Positions 46,001 to 59,400 of a DNA stretch of 64,000 nucleotides are shown one piece after another. The first letter of the stretch is position 1. Every line of letters begins with the position of its first letter. The notes under the pieces are model-generated. The model searched no databases, was not told the DNA's origin, and saw nothing but the letters and a program-made list of their open reading frames with translations. Both the position numbers and the translations under genes were made by a program. Source of the DNA: Temnothorax longispinosus (Eukaryota > Arthropoda > Insecta > Hymenoptera > Formicidae); NCBI RefSeq assembly GCF_030848805.1, contig NC_092361.1, positions 124,001-188,000 on the forward strand, in the 5' to 3' direction.

Positions 46001-49000
46001 ATAAGCAACTTTTTCCTTTTAAAGAGAACTGCTTTGAAATCCATTATCAAAGGATGCAAACACCACGTAGACGCGATTCTTCATAATACCATCTTCTTAA
46101 TTAACTCCCTCGCGAAACGTGCGACTCGTGATATTAGCTCCGGGCTGGGTAATTATCGGCGCGATGTGCCACGAGAGTTAATCTTAATATAAAGTTTTCT
46201 ATTTAATAGGATGCCGATGAGAGAGGGGAAAGAGTAAATTCCGCTGTCGACTTGGATGAGATTTTACAAGGAAACGGCTGATAATTTATTTCGTCGCGTT
46301 CTCTTGTTGAACTGTTCCCCGTAATGCGCGCTTTCTGCATTACATTAAAATCGCGATCGTCGATATACCATTATCAATGACGCGTTCGAGTAGAATATTT
46401 TAAGAGAAAATTTATTATTGAAATCTCTTCTTCGACGATCTATATCTTGCGTATACATGAAAGTATACTTTTCTCGTTAATGTATTTTTCTAATTTATTT
46501 CATTTCAGAATTATACTTGAAAACAAGCTTTTATCGTCCGTCGGGACATCCTCTTGCGACAAACATTTTCTCTTTCCAAAACTTTATATTGCGTTGCGAA
46601 AGATAGAAAGAAAGAGGAGACTTTATATAATATATTATAATCTTCTCTTTCTAAAAAAAAACATTATATATATTTTAAATATTAAAATGTTTAAACAGTT
46701 TAACAGTTTCTTCGTCGATCGAGAAGCGAGGCGGAAGGTTGCAGTCACAAGGTGAGCCGCTTTCGTTCCTGTGCGATGATTTTGCAATTAAATTGCCTGT
46801 TCAAACGAGAAATGATTCAACTCAACCGTACGTGTAGTCTTTCTCATATTCCAAGAAACTTAATTAAGATTAGAGTTGTCATTTAAAAGGCCATTTATAT
46901 ATCAAATTAAGCATTCAGTGAATTACCTTGTCAGCAGGGTGGGTACGAATTAACGTTAAAAATCGAGAAGAAAATAGGAAGAATTGTCATTCAATTTTAC
47001 GAGGATGAAAGAGAAATTCTCCCACAATATCTCGGCGATAGTTTTGACACTTCGGCGGAAAGATTCGCCCGATTACTTCGCCTTCGCCTTTTTCCTCGTC
47101 GGAAAGCGTCGGTGTCTTCGATGGGAAAGTCTGGATAAGGCGAGCCGCACGGCAGCGCATAACGACCGCGAGGAGAGAGAAGCGTTTCGAAATACGAGAT
47201 GCGCATAATTATGCGCGCCTACTTAGGTGCATCGGGAATGCAGCGACGTCTCCCCCGTTTTTCTGGCACGCCCTCGTGGCCGTGTCGTTTCTACCTTTCA
47301 ATCGGCGTTTATAGGGTTTTTTTTTCTTTTATTTCTCATAGGAACGAACCACAGAGCGGCATCCGCCGCGCCGTCTTCGGCCGCTGCTGCGCCGCGCCGT
47401 CGCGTCGTCTCTCGGCGAACAAAGCGGGATTCTCCATCGACGAGGAAACTTCGCAGGAGAAATCGCGTCGCACGGACTTCGCGGTTTCGCCTCAGACTTC
47501 GGCCATTATGTATTACGTGTAATTGCATGCTTGCACGCGGTTGTGCCTATATAGCTGCAAAATAGATTTCGCACGTAGCGAGTCGCGGTGCGAACATTCC
47601 GCGACCTTATTTCGTAACAATTACATCATTACATGTTTTGCAATGTGTATCGAATGAGAGAACGTCAAACGGTCCCGCTGGAAAGCTACCATTTTTTATT
47701 TATGTGCACGGCAATCGGTTTTTTGTTTATCATTTGCGTGCGGCAACGCACGATAAATTTGCGGTCTTTTGTGTACGCGTTATTTTCGCAATTGGCGCGT
47801 GTTCCAATATTTTAGACATTTACCTTTCAAATTATACTAGAAGATTAATTTCATCACGTTGTTTATATTGAAAGATTTAATTTTGTAAATAAACGCAATA
47901 ATGCAAGCGTATTTTCGTACTCGACATGAATTGAATTTTTTTTTATACGACGTATGAAAATGTAATGAAAAAGAAACTCGGATCGTTTTGCGCGTAGCCG
48001 ATACGCAAGGATAAATCAGGTCAGTTAAGTGATCGTAGATCAAAGCACGATTGAATTCCGGTCACGTGTGGCGGAAGAGGGATTGTTCGTATGATCGACG
48101 CATACCAGGGACGACGTGATTTTCACCTTGACCGTGAACGGGTCATTGTCCACTGGTTATTCCGGCATTGCGATATGGTCGACTTTTCGGATCTGTTGGG
48201 CTATAATTAAAACGCGTCGCACTAGTTAAAATAAGTTAATTTACACGGTTTAACTTAAATTATATAAATATATCGTCAATTTATATAATAAATCAAGATC
48301 AATTTATATAAATATACCTACAATTTATAATAAAATAAATTAGAAAATAGTGCTCCCCAAACGCGTGAAACTTTCGCTTCCAATATCCCTAAATTTGTAC
48401 GAAATAGTGTTTAACGAGGGTAATTTGAACACTGATGGATTTCAAGATCTATCTATAAATCAAGGGATATCGAAGACGACAGTTTTTCAACGTTGCGACA
48501 TTGTTGAATTAAGTTTCATAGATTTGTCACAACTTTGTTTGGAAGAGTAATAATTTGCGACGCTATGCTACTTCGAAAATTTAATTTTAGAAGATTTAAT
48601 ACTTTTAACCTTCGAACAACGGAAACTGGGTCAAACTTGACGCGTTACTTATTTTTAAATTAAGACTTGGTTGGATACTTTATCAAAGGGTATCAGAGTT
48701 TTTACACATAAAAATAAAAAAGTAGAAAATTAATAAGTCACAAGTAAATTTTTGCTATTACTAAATTATTTCTTTCAGATAATAATTAATTATTATGTGT
48801 ACAAAAAAATAAAAGGCCTTTATTTTCACAATGTAGAAGTTTCAAACAAAAACTCTTTTAAGCGACATTTTAGTTAATTGAATGTAAGTCTCAATTCCTT
48901 ATCTCTTTTTTTCTCTCGGTTCTTCTTCTCGTGGCAATTTTTGAAAAAACGTACGAAATAAATCAATACATATAAAAGGCTAACATTCAAAAATTAATTT

Positions 49001-52000
49001 TTTGATGCAGAAATAGAAGTAAACAAAAAATTGGAAATTTGAAAGACTGGAAGTGTTAACAGGTAGTCAAGAACGACAATAATCTGATGGAAAGACGCGA
49101 GAAGTGTTTAACGATAGAAAACCTGCTCTCACCGGAAAGTATGAAAAAAAAACCCGGAATCAATGTGTCACAGCAGGTTTGAAGCTTCAGTCGTCAAGGA
49201 TTTCGTGTATCTGAATTTAGAAAGGCAAAAAGTCATAAATAGCATTAAAAAATTTACTTAATTATGATGAAGCTTTGTCAGGTAATACATGGCTCCTCAA
49301 ATTATATTTAAAATACATTTTGGAGTTTAAAAAAAAGCTTACGTTTATCTAAGGATACCTATTTTATATTATCTCTCTATTTAATTATCTTATCGGATAT
49401 CTAAGATATCGGATTGTAATCGCTAGAATATACATTTCATCAGTTGCAATCTTGCAACTGACCCGCGCGATCTAAGCAACGCTGCTTATCGCACCTACAG
49501 CGATAATTACCGCATTTCTAATGCAATAATCGAGGTAGCTTGACGCAAAAAACAATGTAAAAAGCGACGAGAGCCGTTCTCCTGATACCTCTCGAGCGAC
49601 ACGCTCTTAAGATCTTTCTGGGAGCACCCGAGGAGTTGAAGGTGAGCCCGCGTCGTCTATCGAGAGATCCGCAGTAGTTCAAGGAGAGAGCGAACAAGAG
49701 CGTATGTAAGAGCGGTCGACGAAAGACAGGATGGTGGGGAAAACACAAGCGAAGAAAAGCTGCAGTTCAGTGCACCGTCGTAGCGGAGGAAAGAAGAGGC
49801 TTCGAAATGCCGATTGGCAATTGACATTTATCGCGACCCCCGCGGCCGTCCTAAACAAGATAATGAAAACTCTCTCGTCGTCGCCCGGTCTTTCTTTCGC
49901 CACGAGTAATTCGCGTTTTGCAATCGATAAGTTTAGAAGCTCGAGCGTCTGCGATATTTATGGCACTCTATCGAAATGCCTCTCTCAGTCTCGCGAAGCT
50001 TCAAATAATGCCTGTTCATAAATCCGCAGACCCACTTGAGTGGGACCAGCGAGGAGCAAGCAGTATAAATGCAAAATCGACATCGAAAGTAACGCCGGCC
50101 TTTAAATTCGTAACAACAAACGACGATGTACAGTTAATGCGATTGCTCTCCGCGCGTATGACCTAGAAGAGGCGAATGTGTATCCGAGCGTTCACAATAA
50201 TTTTTAACCGACCAGCTACTTTTACCTGGCCAACCGGTCGACCAGTAAAAGATGAGGTCGATCGGATAACGAGGTCTCGTAAGGATAACGAGAAATACAT
50301 TCGGGCTCACCTAGGACACCTCGACAACGGGGCGCGTGTAGGAAGGGGGAGGAACGGAATGGAGAGGCCGACATACACCGCACGCACATCGCGAACTCCA
50401 CGAAAACTGGTTTCCTGCGCGATTCCCCATTTATTTATTACACGTACGGTGGTGAACGTGTGCCCCCGTCGGCATCCCGACACGTGCATCTCGCCAAGGA
50501 CTCGGCTCGAGCGCGCATTTAGAAATGCCATTGGGTCCTCACAATGCCCGAGGAAAACCTGGCCGAAATGTATATGTCGCTGGATGTCGCTGGGATTTCG
50601 TGTATTTTATTTTTGCAAAATTCCTAGAAAAATCCACAAAAAACGAGATGTTGTGGAATAAATTAAAATTACACAATCTTACTAGTAATTTTGCAAAATC
50701 CTAGACTCTGTCAGTGAAATTGTGAGTTAAAATTTGTATTAAATTTTTATACTTATAAATATATTATAAATTATATTCACGAATATAAATATAATTATAT
50801 AAATTTATATTTATATTAATAATTTTTATTCATTCCACGATATCCCGGTTTTTAGGCATATTGTACTTCTGCGGCGCTTGCCGAGGAATAAAAATTCGAT
50901 GCGTTATATATGCGTTGCATGAAAACAATTATGTCACATAAATTACGCGTGTCTAATAATTATCGATTTATACTACCACTCCGTCTAACGGCTCGAATGT
51001 ATCTTTTTCTCATTACGTAACAAAAATACGTGCTAGATTGATGCTGATTCCATGCAAATTTTAATCGTTTATAACGGTGACGCTTTTTATGGCTCGCCAT
51101 CGTGTCATAATTGCCGGTGCGACTGAATTCTCCGCAACGTTGTGTAAGCGTAATTCTGGTATCATAAGTCAAACGTTAGTTTCAGCTGGGCAATTATCAA
51201 GCAGCGAGAGATCTTCCGCATTAGAGCGAGTTTCATTGTGTGGTTTTTCGTGTCGCTTTCGTGACATCGATACAACGACCTGGCAATACAATTATGGCTT
51301 TTTTTTTATTCTTCGACATTGAAGAAGATCTATATTCTTTTGCACGTGTCGCGCGGCACGCTCGTAACCTGAATTTGGAATAAACGTCTTTCGCCGTGTC
51401 GCGACGATGCAAATATGCCTCGCGTAATCGTACGCGTCCTGCGATGTTATTTCGCCCGCGACGACACAGATATAAACTTTGCTGTGTAAACCGCAAATTT
51501 ATTGGTCGTCGAGTGGATTATCACTATCGTCTCTAAAGCGCCCCGAAGGTGCGTCTATTAGAATAAGGATCTAGCGACGATCGGATCGCTAGAAAAATAG
51601 ATGTACTTCTGTCCGACCCTCCCACGTTTAGATACAGCTTGGGAACTCGATTTTACACGCTACATCGGCGCTACATTGTTTCGAGGAAACGGATTTTCGG
51701 GGCCGTGGCAATGGATTTCGCCGAAAGGTCAAACGCCTCTCGACACGCGGGAAACTCGCCGCGCCTCACTGCACATACAAATACTCTACTCTTCCGGAAG
51801 GATTCATCGCGTGGTTACGTACTTAAAGAGATTGAATCATTAACAATTTCACGGAATCGCGAGCAGGCAGTTAATTTCCGTGCGCTAGGAGCGATTCCGC
51901 AATCACGCATATACGCATGAACGTTACATCTGAAATTATATCTCTCTTGTGTGCACGAACGACTTTCCTCTTCCCACGCGCGCGCGCGCGGATGTTCCGT

Positions 52001-53014
52001 TTTCAAGCGGAACTCTCTTTGGGCGCCGTGACGCGTCGCCTTAACGGGGCTATACCTTGAATTTACTTTGTTGAATACCCCGATACTCCTCGATACTGCG
52101 CCTTAAAATGCCACTTAAGTGCATCGTCAAGCGTGATTCCCGAATGAAAGTAACGCGGCGCGAGTGACACTTTCTCAGGTTTATGAGTGCAAGGCTTCAT
52201 TCGCAATCGCTTTCGGGACATCGTAACGTTTTCATGAGGATCATAAAAAGAAGCTTCGTAAAAAAAGATTCCGTTTTCACTTCTCGACGTGCGGCGATCA
52301 AAGTCACGGCTCGGACCTTGAACAGCGACACACTTGTATTGAAGAGATTATCTCCATTATAATAATCGGTGCTCAAACATAAATCTTATCAGGATTTTAA
52401 GTGCTGATTCTCCTAATTCACTTAGGTGCCCAAAACAGCGTTATAAATCCAGCTTTTAGATTCTACTATGCAGCATTCCTGATGCGATTCTTGTCCGAAG
52501 AAGAAGCTGCTAACCGATTCGCCGAGTTAAAAATGGTTTCCACGTCGGGCAAAAGTCGGTGGTACATAAATAAGGAATAAAGAATGGAGCCAGGTAGAAA
52601 ATAGGATCCGCGTGCAAACGATTAATTTTGCATTCCATCCCACGTTCGAGCCGCGTCTCATCCCTTTAAATCCTAGGTTTCCATTTTTCCTTCCATAATT
52701 AAATCTCCGTTTTAGAAATTATACTTATAGGTTTCAAGATTATACCATGTTCATGTCTTCCTTCGTCTAAGTTAGATGAAGTTGAAAGTTTCACGAAGAA
52801 TATTAAATATTATCATAATATTCGTACGTCGTCATCGCGAATGTAATAATTTTTCCAGATAAATTCTCAGTGATAGGGATTTAATTATTCATCGATTTTT
52901 CGTCTTCTCTGATAAACAGGACCTCGCTTCTTTGCTGATGTCCTCCTGAGAGGTGGCAGCACGATCCGGAAGGTGAAAGTCCCACGACGAAGGGGGAAGG
53001 AGTAGTGGTGCACA

Positions 53015-53050
53015 TATAGAGGGGCGGAGAGGGCGCGGCTTGTCCAGACG
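53015..53050 (+). promoter_or_regulatory. Possible CDA2 core promoter
   Basis: TATAGA at 53015-53020 is followed at 31 bases by tccagac (A at 53046). If used, the 5' UTR would be only about 29 nt, short but free of upstream ATGs. An additional upstream noncoding exon cannot be excluded. Confidence 0.35.
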
Positions 53051-53074
53051 TTCTCTGTCCTGACGACGACGACG

Positions 53075-53123
53075 ATGTCGCCGAAGTTGATATTTCTGCT
53101 GGGATCCCTGTGTCTACTCGCCG
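53075..53123 (+). CDS. verm: CDA2 exon 1: signal peptide
   Basis: Encodes MSPKLIFLLGSLCLLA and ends in phase 1 with donor gtaagt. It has the same 49-nt length and phase as CDA1 exon 1, as expected for duplicated genes. Confidence 0.9.
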
Positions 53124-53441
53124 GTAAGTGCTATCTATTTTATTTACAATTTAACCGTGCAAAAATTTCTCGCGTCGCGTCCTTGACGCCTATTCGAGTT
53201 GCACCATTCACAGTCATTAAAGTTGGAGTCTGATTTTTAAATCTCTATTTTAATAAAGTAACTGTGACCGAAGAAGTAGAGATATGAATCTTAAAATTAT
53301 TGGAAATCGTAAGAGTTTGAATATTGCGTAATAAAGTGAAAAAAAAATGCCGTCAGTAGACATTGAAATATTGAAATTGTAAATAAAGATGAGAGAGAAT
53401 TTTTGAAATCGACGTTGACAGCGCGTATTTAAAAAAAAGAC

Positions 53442-53490
<49 letters not shown>

Positions 53491-56400
53491 AAACCTACTT
53501 TGGAGAACCCCACTGTCGCTTTCCCCTCCCCCGTTGCCCTGACATTTTCAAGACTTTCTACTTCTACCGGAGTTCACCGACCCCTCCTTCGATCCGCGAT
53601 CGCGAAGCGCACGTTCGTGTCGTGAACCGATCGTGACATTTTCAACGATTAATCGAATTCATCTCCGCTTTGTCCCCGTGCGAAATGTCACATTCAATTC
53701 CGCTTTGAAGTCCATCTTCGATCACGCCAATTGATCCTAATATCTACTACAACGTTTATTATCATCTACGGAAATTTTCATTAAAGATTTTCGAAAGCTT
53801 CAACGCATAAGTTATTTAAAAATTAGGACAACCTTTATCCGAGAATCCTTACTACTGAATTCTGCAACATAATTTATACAATTTCTAAAAAATTTTATTA
53901 TTATTAAACGTCGTGACTGTCACGCAAAAAAGCTATAAATTGAATTTAATAGAAAGTGAATGGTATGACTCATTCGTGACGCAAAAAATGAGCATTATTA
54001 ATCAGTAAATCATATTTCTGTCCGCAGGGACGCAGGTCAGAGCGCAAGATGATGAAGGCGGCGACGGACTTGACGCGAACGCCGAGGAACTTTGTCAGGA
54101 CAGGCCGGGCGACGAATACTTTCGCTTGAGCGTTGAAGGAGACTGTCGTGATGTCGTGAGGTAAGTCGCGCCGTATTATTTCATCCGCGAATACAGGATC
54201 GGATCGAGCCAGTTCAGTGCAGCACCGTCCCCGAGCAGAATATTACATAAACTTATACTATTTCACGCAAAAAGTAATAAAAAATTCAAGCACCGGTTTT
54301 CCAAGAACTTGAAGAACACCGGCAAGTTGTCTCCGCGCTTTACATGATTATAATTATATCGTTTTATGTAATGCGTTTAATTTACAGCGACCGCGGGTGA
54401 ATGGAATCGCGTAAGGTGAATCGGGTTTTTAATATAAAAAAAAGCTAGCTCGCTGACTCACTTCCGCCTGTACCTCGACTTATATCACTGACTCTACCGG
54501 TCGCCAGGAAGCAGACTTGTCAGACTCAATCACTATGTACTTTCCCCGGATCGCGCCGGTTCTAATCTTGCTAATTTAATCCTATTCGCCCACTTTTATT
54601 CACTATTATACACATATGTTCAAGAGAACTTTGCTTAAAATTATTAATTGCCCGTTAAAAGATCGCAGGAAGCGAGACGCATGCGACATTTTGGTTATCT
54701 CTCGTTCGGCACCATGACAGAGAATGTATAAGCTCCAAGGGCACCCGGTTTTGATAGAACGCATAATAAATATCCCGGAATGCAGATGACGTCGATGACA
54801 ATAGGTCATCGGTTGGTAAAAATAACGTCAATCGTTATTCATTGATCCAGGATGTGACTGATCAAGAATGCTTCGATCAAATTTTCCAGGACTCAAGGCG
54901 ATCTGGTAGATGCAGCCCCGAGACCAGTTTAACATTTCCCTTGCCATTTGATATTTTTTTATAGTCGACACGAATAAGCTTTCCTTTATCGCATTCCTAA
55001 TACAGCAATCATCGTGCCTTCGTTTATTCAACGAGTTTCGTTCACGCGAGTACGACCGGCAAAACCTAAAATCACGTCAGCGGAATACAATAGAAGCGCA
55101 TAAACTCTATATTACTCATATTACGTTGCGACAATGGCTCAACGCGTAACGCTCGTTTATAATATGTCGATGCACATATACTTGCTTGTTGTAAACGTAT
55201 TGTTTCATCTCTATTGTATTTCGCGCTTAATTATTTTGCGAATCGAAGGGAAATTCGAAATTACTGCTCACGTTCGAAGCTACACTGCAAGGTGCGTGCG
55301 AAAAGATTTTCGATATGAGAATGATCTTAGGTGCGACAAAGCCACCGAGATCGGGGTGACCAGGCTGGCGACGGTGCGGTGCCCCACGGGTCTCGCGTTC
55401 GACATCGAGCGGCAGACCTGCGACTGGAAGACGAACGTGAAGAACTGCGATCAGCTCGAGAGTAAGCGAACGTCACGTCTTTTTCCCTAGTTTAGACTCA
55501 CGCAGGCACCCTTTGTTTTCTGTCCCGGCTCCGGCAGGTGTACAAGGTCCGGCCTGAAGCAAATCACGTGTCCCAGCGGACTGGCCTTTGACGTGGACAA
55601 ACAGACCTGCGACTGGAAGGGCAAAGTCACCAACTGTGACAAGCTCGAGAGTAAGTCGGAGAATCGGCGATGGCGGCCGGCCAATCTCGCCGGTCAGATC
55701 GCCGATTCCCCTCGTAGACTCGCAACGTAGCACGCACCGTTCGTATCATTAGCAACTAACGCATGATACCGTTTTCACGCACCTAAACGCAGTCTCGCAT
55801 CCACGATGCGGAGCGACCCTGAACGTCTCTGAACACTCATCGAGAGGTATCGAATAAAGGATGAAAATAGAGATACCGTTTTTGGAAATGAAATTTTCTC
55901 AAATTGCTCGAAAGTCTTCGCGATCGATCACGATTTTGTTCCGATAACGCCGTTACCCAATTACGACCAAGAAGTCGCTTCTTTTAATCGCGATACGAGA
56001 CATTGCGCAACCGTTTTTTCGTTACGTAAGCAACGTGGCTCGAAAAAGCCAGCTATGCGAAACTTTCCAACGACGCGCGAATGCCATTAAACCGGAAAGC
56101 GCGCATTAACACGACGACGGGATTCGACGCGAGATTGATCGCGAGTGAGGAAACAAGGGGGGGAATTTGTACTTTCAGAGCGGAGAGCGATTAACGATCG
56201 AAAATGCCCGGGTCCCCGATACTTTCGAGAGACGTTTCACGCCCGACGCGCCGCGGGGATTTCTCGCCCGACGACTTTCGTCCTGAAGCTCGAGGCGAGT
56301 CTCGATGGGGGATTGGTTTCGATTTTCAGCGAAAGTATCGGGGCCCAGCGGGGGCTCCATTCTATGCCTCATCGTTTCGAGCGAAACGAAAACGTTTCAG

Positions 56401-59400
56401 AGACGCGATGGTCGTGAAAACATCGAGCGGCTAACCCGGTTTCGAATCCTCGAAACTATCTCCCCGTATATTTTTTTCATGCAATTTCCACGACTCACCG
56501 CGCATATGACTAACAAAACTGCACTTTCCAATGGAGTTGGACGAAGAGACCAGTGTTCTCGATTCCGTTCCGGTTTAATAGTCCACCGTCCTCGTTTCAA
56601 CTATTTAGAAGATGGTTATTAAATATTTTATACGGGCATCAGTTAACTTTTCTTTTTTTTTTATAATGACGTTGAGAATTCCTTCTGCTGAAGAATCTCT
56701 CTTTTCACGGAAGGCAATTTCAACTCACGCTAATTCTCCCTCGCCGCAATTGAGTTAACCGAACGTTTAATGTGATATTTGATTCTTGCGGTTTCGTCCA
56801 ATTTTTTACTGGACTTGCTGTCAGCTTAACGTCGGTCTGTCGTCAAATCGTTAACACTATGTTGCGTGCCGGTGCGCACGCGGAAGACTATTACGCTTCC
56901 GCGTTACGACACTGTTCCCTTGTGAGCGGCGATAACCGGTAGCGAAAATATTTATCTCGCGCGAACGTATATTAGACATATCTCGTTTAACGACAGCAGA
57001 GGCATTTACTTTTGAGTGACAGCGTTCGAAGTCGGTTACTGAGTAAACGGATCTCGCGCTAAGTGATTTCCGCCGTAAGAGATCACGGGGAGGGGGGGAG
57101 AGGAGAGCAACGTTTGCGCAAAGACGTGCATAAAGTCACATGTTGCAATTCGCGCATTGATAATCTCTCTACTTCGGGGATAATCACGATTTTTGCCACC
57201 GGTGTTTCAAAACGTAATTCCATTTAACGCACCGCTGCGTTCGATTCTTATTCCACTGAGTACGAACTTGTTTAGATAAATTAATTCTGATACCTCGAAC
57301 GACCATCAGATAAACTTTAAAAGTATTAGAACATAATCGCGGTATTTATTTCGCATCGTACGTTACCGCCAACGATGCAAATTTCAAATGTCACGAGTCT
57401 TTCTTTGCAGTTTTAAATACAAGTCAACAAATTGGCACGCAATAATTTTCTAACATTTAGCGATCTCCCTTCTCCCCCTAATTCGCTCCAGGTACGAGGT
57501 TTCACGTATTCGTTCGCCGATCTTTCTCTCTACATCCAGATCGGTTTCGCTTCGGCGATCTGGCCTCCTTTACAGGAGTAGCTCCTCGCTACTCGGTCAG
57601 TCGTCTGACCGGCTTGCTTTTACTACTGAAGTCTCGCGCGCGATCAGTCCGATCGTTAATCTCATTGAGAGAGAGAGACTCCTCTTTCGCCAGTAATTCT
57701 CGTCTCTCACGAGCGTCAGACGGCGAGAAATGGTAACGCGACTTTTTCACGTCCATTTTCCGTAATTTCAATGTCTGTCGCAGCTGTCGATCGGTAAACT
57801 TTCCTTTGATCACAATTACGGTAATTAAGCTAAAAGGTGTAGGAAACAAGAATCATCGATTTCCAAGCGACAGAAGAATCCACATGGAGAGTTTTAACAA
57901 ATTGAATCTTCACGAATGCGAGTTAATAACAAACAAGTTAATAACAAAAAGAGATGACGTTATTCATTTCACGTTTCATCAATTAATTCTGAAAATCGCG
58001 ATATCATCAAACACGCCAAATTCCTCCATGCCCACGCTGCTTTATACTCTAATTTCATTTTGCAATAGTTATTCTCGCTCCTCTAGTTTCGCTCGCACCA
58101 CATCACATTTCCAAAGCTCATTTTTTATCTCTCTCTTTCTTTCTCTCTGCCTCTCTCATTCTCTCATACACACGAATAACGGCTTGCGTGCATCGCTGCC
58201 AGTCGACGAGGCAGACAAATGCCGAGTCAAAGTTTATCTTTTAGAGTCGCCGTCGAGCGAAAGATAAACAGTCTTCCTGCGAAAACCGGTAAAGAGGTTG
58301 CAGGACGAGCCGTATACATTTTACCCTTTTGTGGATAATGAAACGAGAAGCTTTGAGAAGCGTTGACTGACCGACAAAATGTGCACTTTGTAGTGGACGG
58401 CAAATGTAAAAAAAAAAAAAAAAAAAAAAACTGGAGGACGAAAATAAAAGAGGACGACAAACGAGACGAGACGAAAGCCATTCCGACGGAGGATCAAAAT
58501 AAGAAAAAAGAAATTCGGAGGGCAGTGGCGTAGGAACGAGCACGTCCGTCAAGGCGTTCTCTTCTCCGAAAGAATTGCGAGAGCTCGAAATCCTTGAGCT
58601 ATCTGTATATATACATTATGTGTATATACTCCGCCACCACGCGTTAAAAAAGTACACAGAGTAGAGACTTAATATGTTACTGTGTTCGCTAGGGTGGACA
58701 AGGTATAGGCTGCGGAAATTGGGTGGCACGAATTAATTCAGCACGACCTCCCCCAGCTTAACAGTTTTATCTTGCATCTTCGTATTTTCGCCAAGTCTAT
58801 TATGTAGAACGACACACGGTTCCTACGCTGCTGCGTGTAAATAAACGGGGAACAGTCGCATTCGGGCCTTGATTACACCTGTAGCTGGTCAAGTGAATTA
58901 CTTAGAGCACCAACAGCAGTTAGAATTTCATATTCAGTAGATAACCATAAAGTGCCCGTTACGAAATCTTAATTACCTTGATTATACCTTGATTATATCT
59001 ATAGTTCTTCACGTGAATTACGTGGAGCATGATAACAATCTCATATAATATTCGGTAACTTGCCTTAAACCATTTTACGAGATTTTTCATCTATTTTGGT
59101 ATAATTTAATGATATCGATTTAGTTTGAATCAATACTTAATAAAGAAAATAGCGCTCTGAACGGTAATTAATTGATATACGTTATGGTCGATTGATTGAA
59201 AGCGCAATAAGTGTATATTGTACTGGGCATTCTATGGTTATTCTATTGATATTCGATGGATTCCTATACACCTGCTCGATATTTTGGATGGTAGTCAATT
59301 TGTGGACGAGCGTCTAACGGAGATTGCGTTTTACAGAGCCGCGTAAGGTCTTGCCCATCCTCAAGACCGACGAACCCATTTGCCCGGAGGGGAAATTGTC

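Larger units (their letters stand above)
39066..53010. other. Intergenic sequence, tRNA array to CDA2
   Basis: About 14 kb with no supported gene. Contents seen: a TC microsatellite (42081-42152), two foldback elements (42275-42439, 42556-42690), a CT microsatellite (43021-43064), a purine/pyrimidine hairpin near 46609-46651, and a nine-base-arm hairpin at 49440-49460. Open frames such as 42767-43325 and 49731-50661 overlap microsatellites or frames on the other strand and match nothing I know. The upstream part adjacent to CDA2 may hold its enhancers. Confidence 0.65.
55651..59336 (+). other. CDA2 intron 3, 3.7 kb
   Basis: The largest CDA2 intron. It contains a 23-base A run (58408-58430), a diverged tandem pair at 58868-59065, and overlapping unrecognised frames at 56145-56622 and 57806-58552. 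Intronic splicing signals for the exon 3a/3b choice may lie near its start. Confidence 0.75.

Noticed and set aside
55134..55490. 118-codon frame with hydrophobic start overlapping CDA2 exon 3a
   Set aside because: Intronic read-through upstream of the exon 3a acceptor; the ATG and hydrophobic part are intron sequence.
58408..58430. Poly(A) run as the tail of a processed retrocopy
   Set aside because: No spliced gene sequence upstream of the run and no target duplication visible; it is better read as a simple homopolymer.
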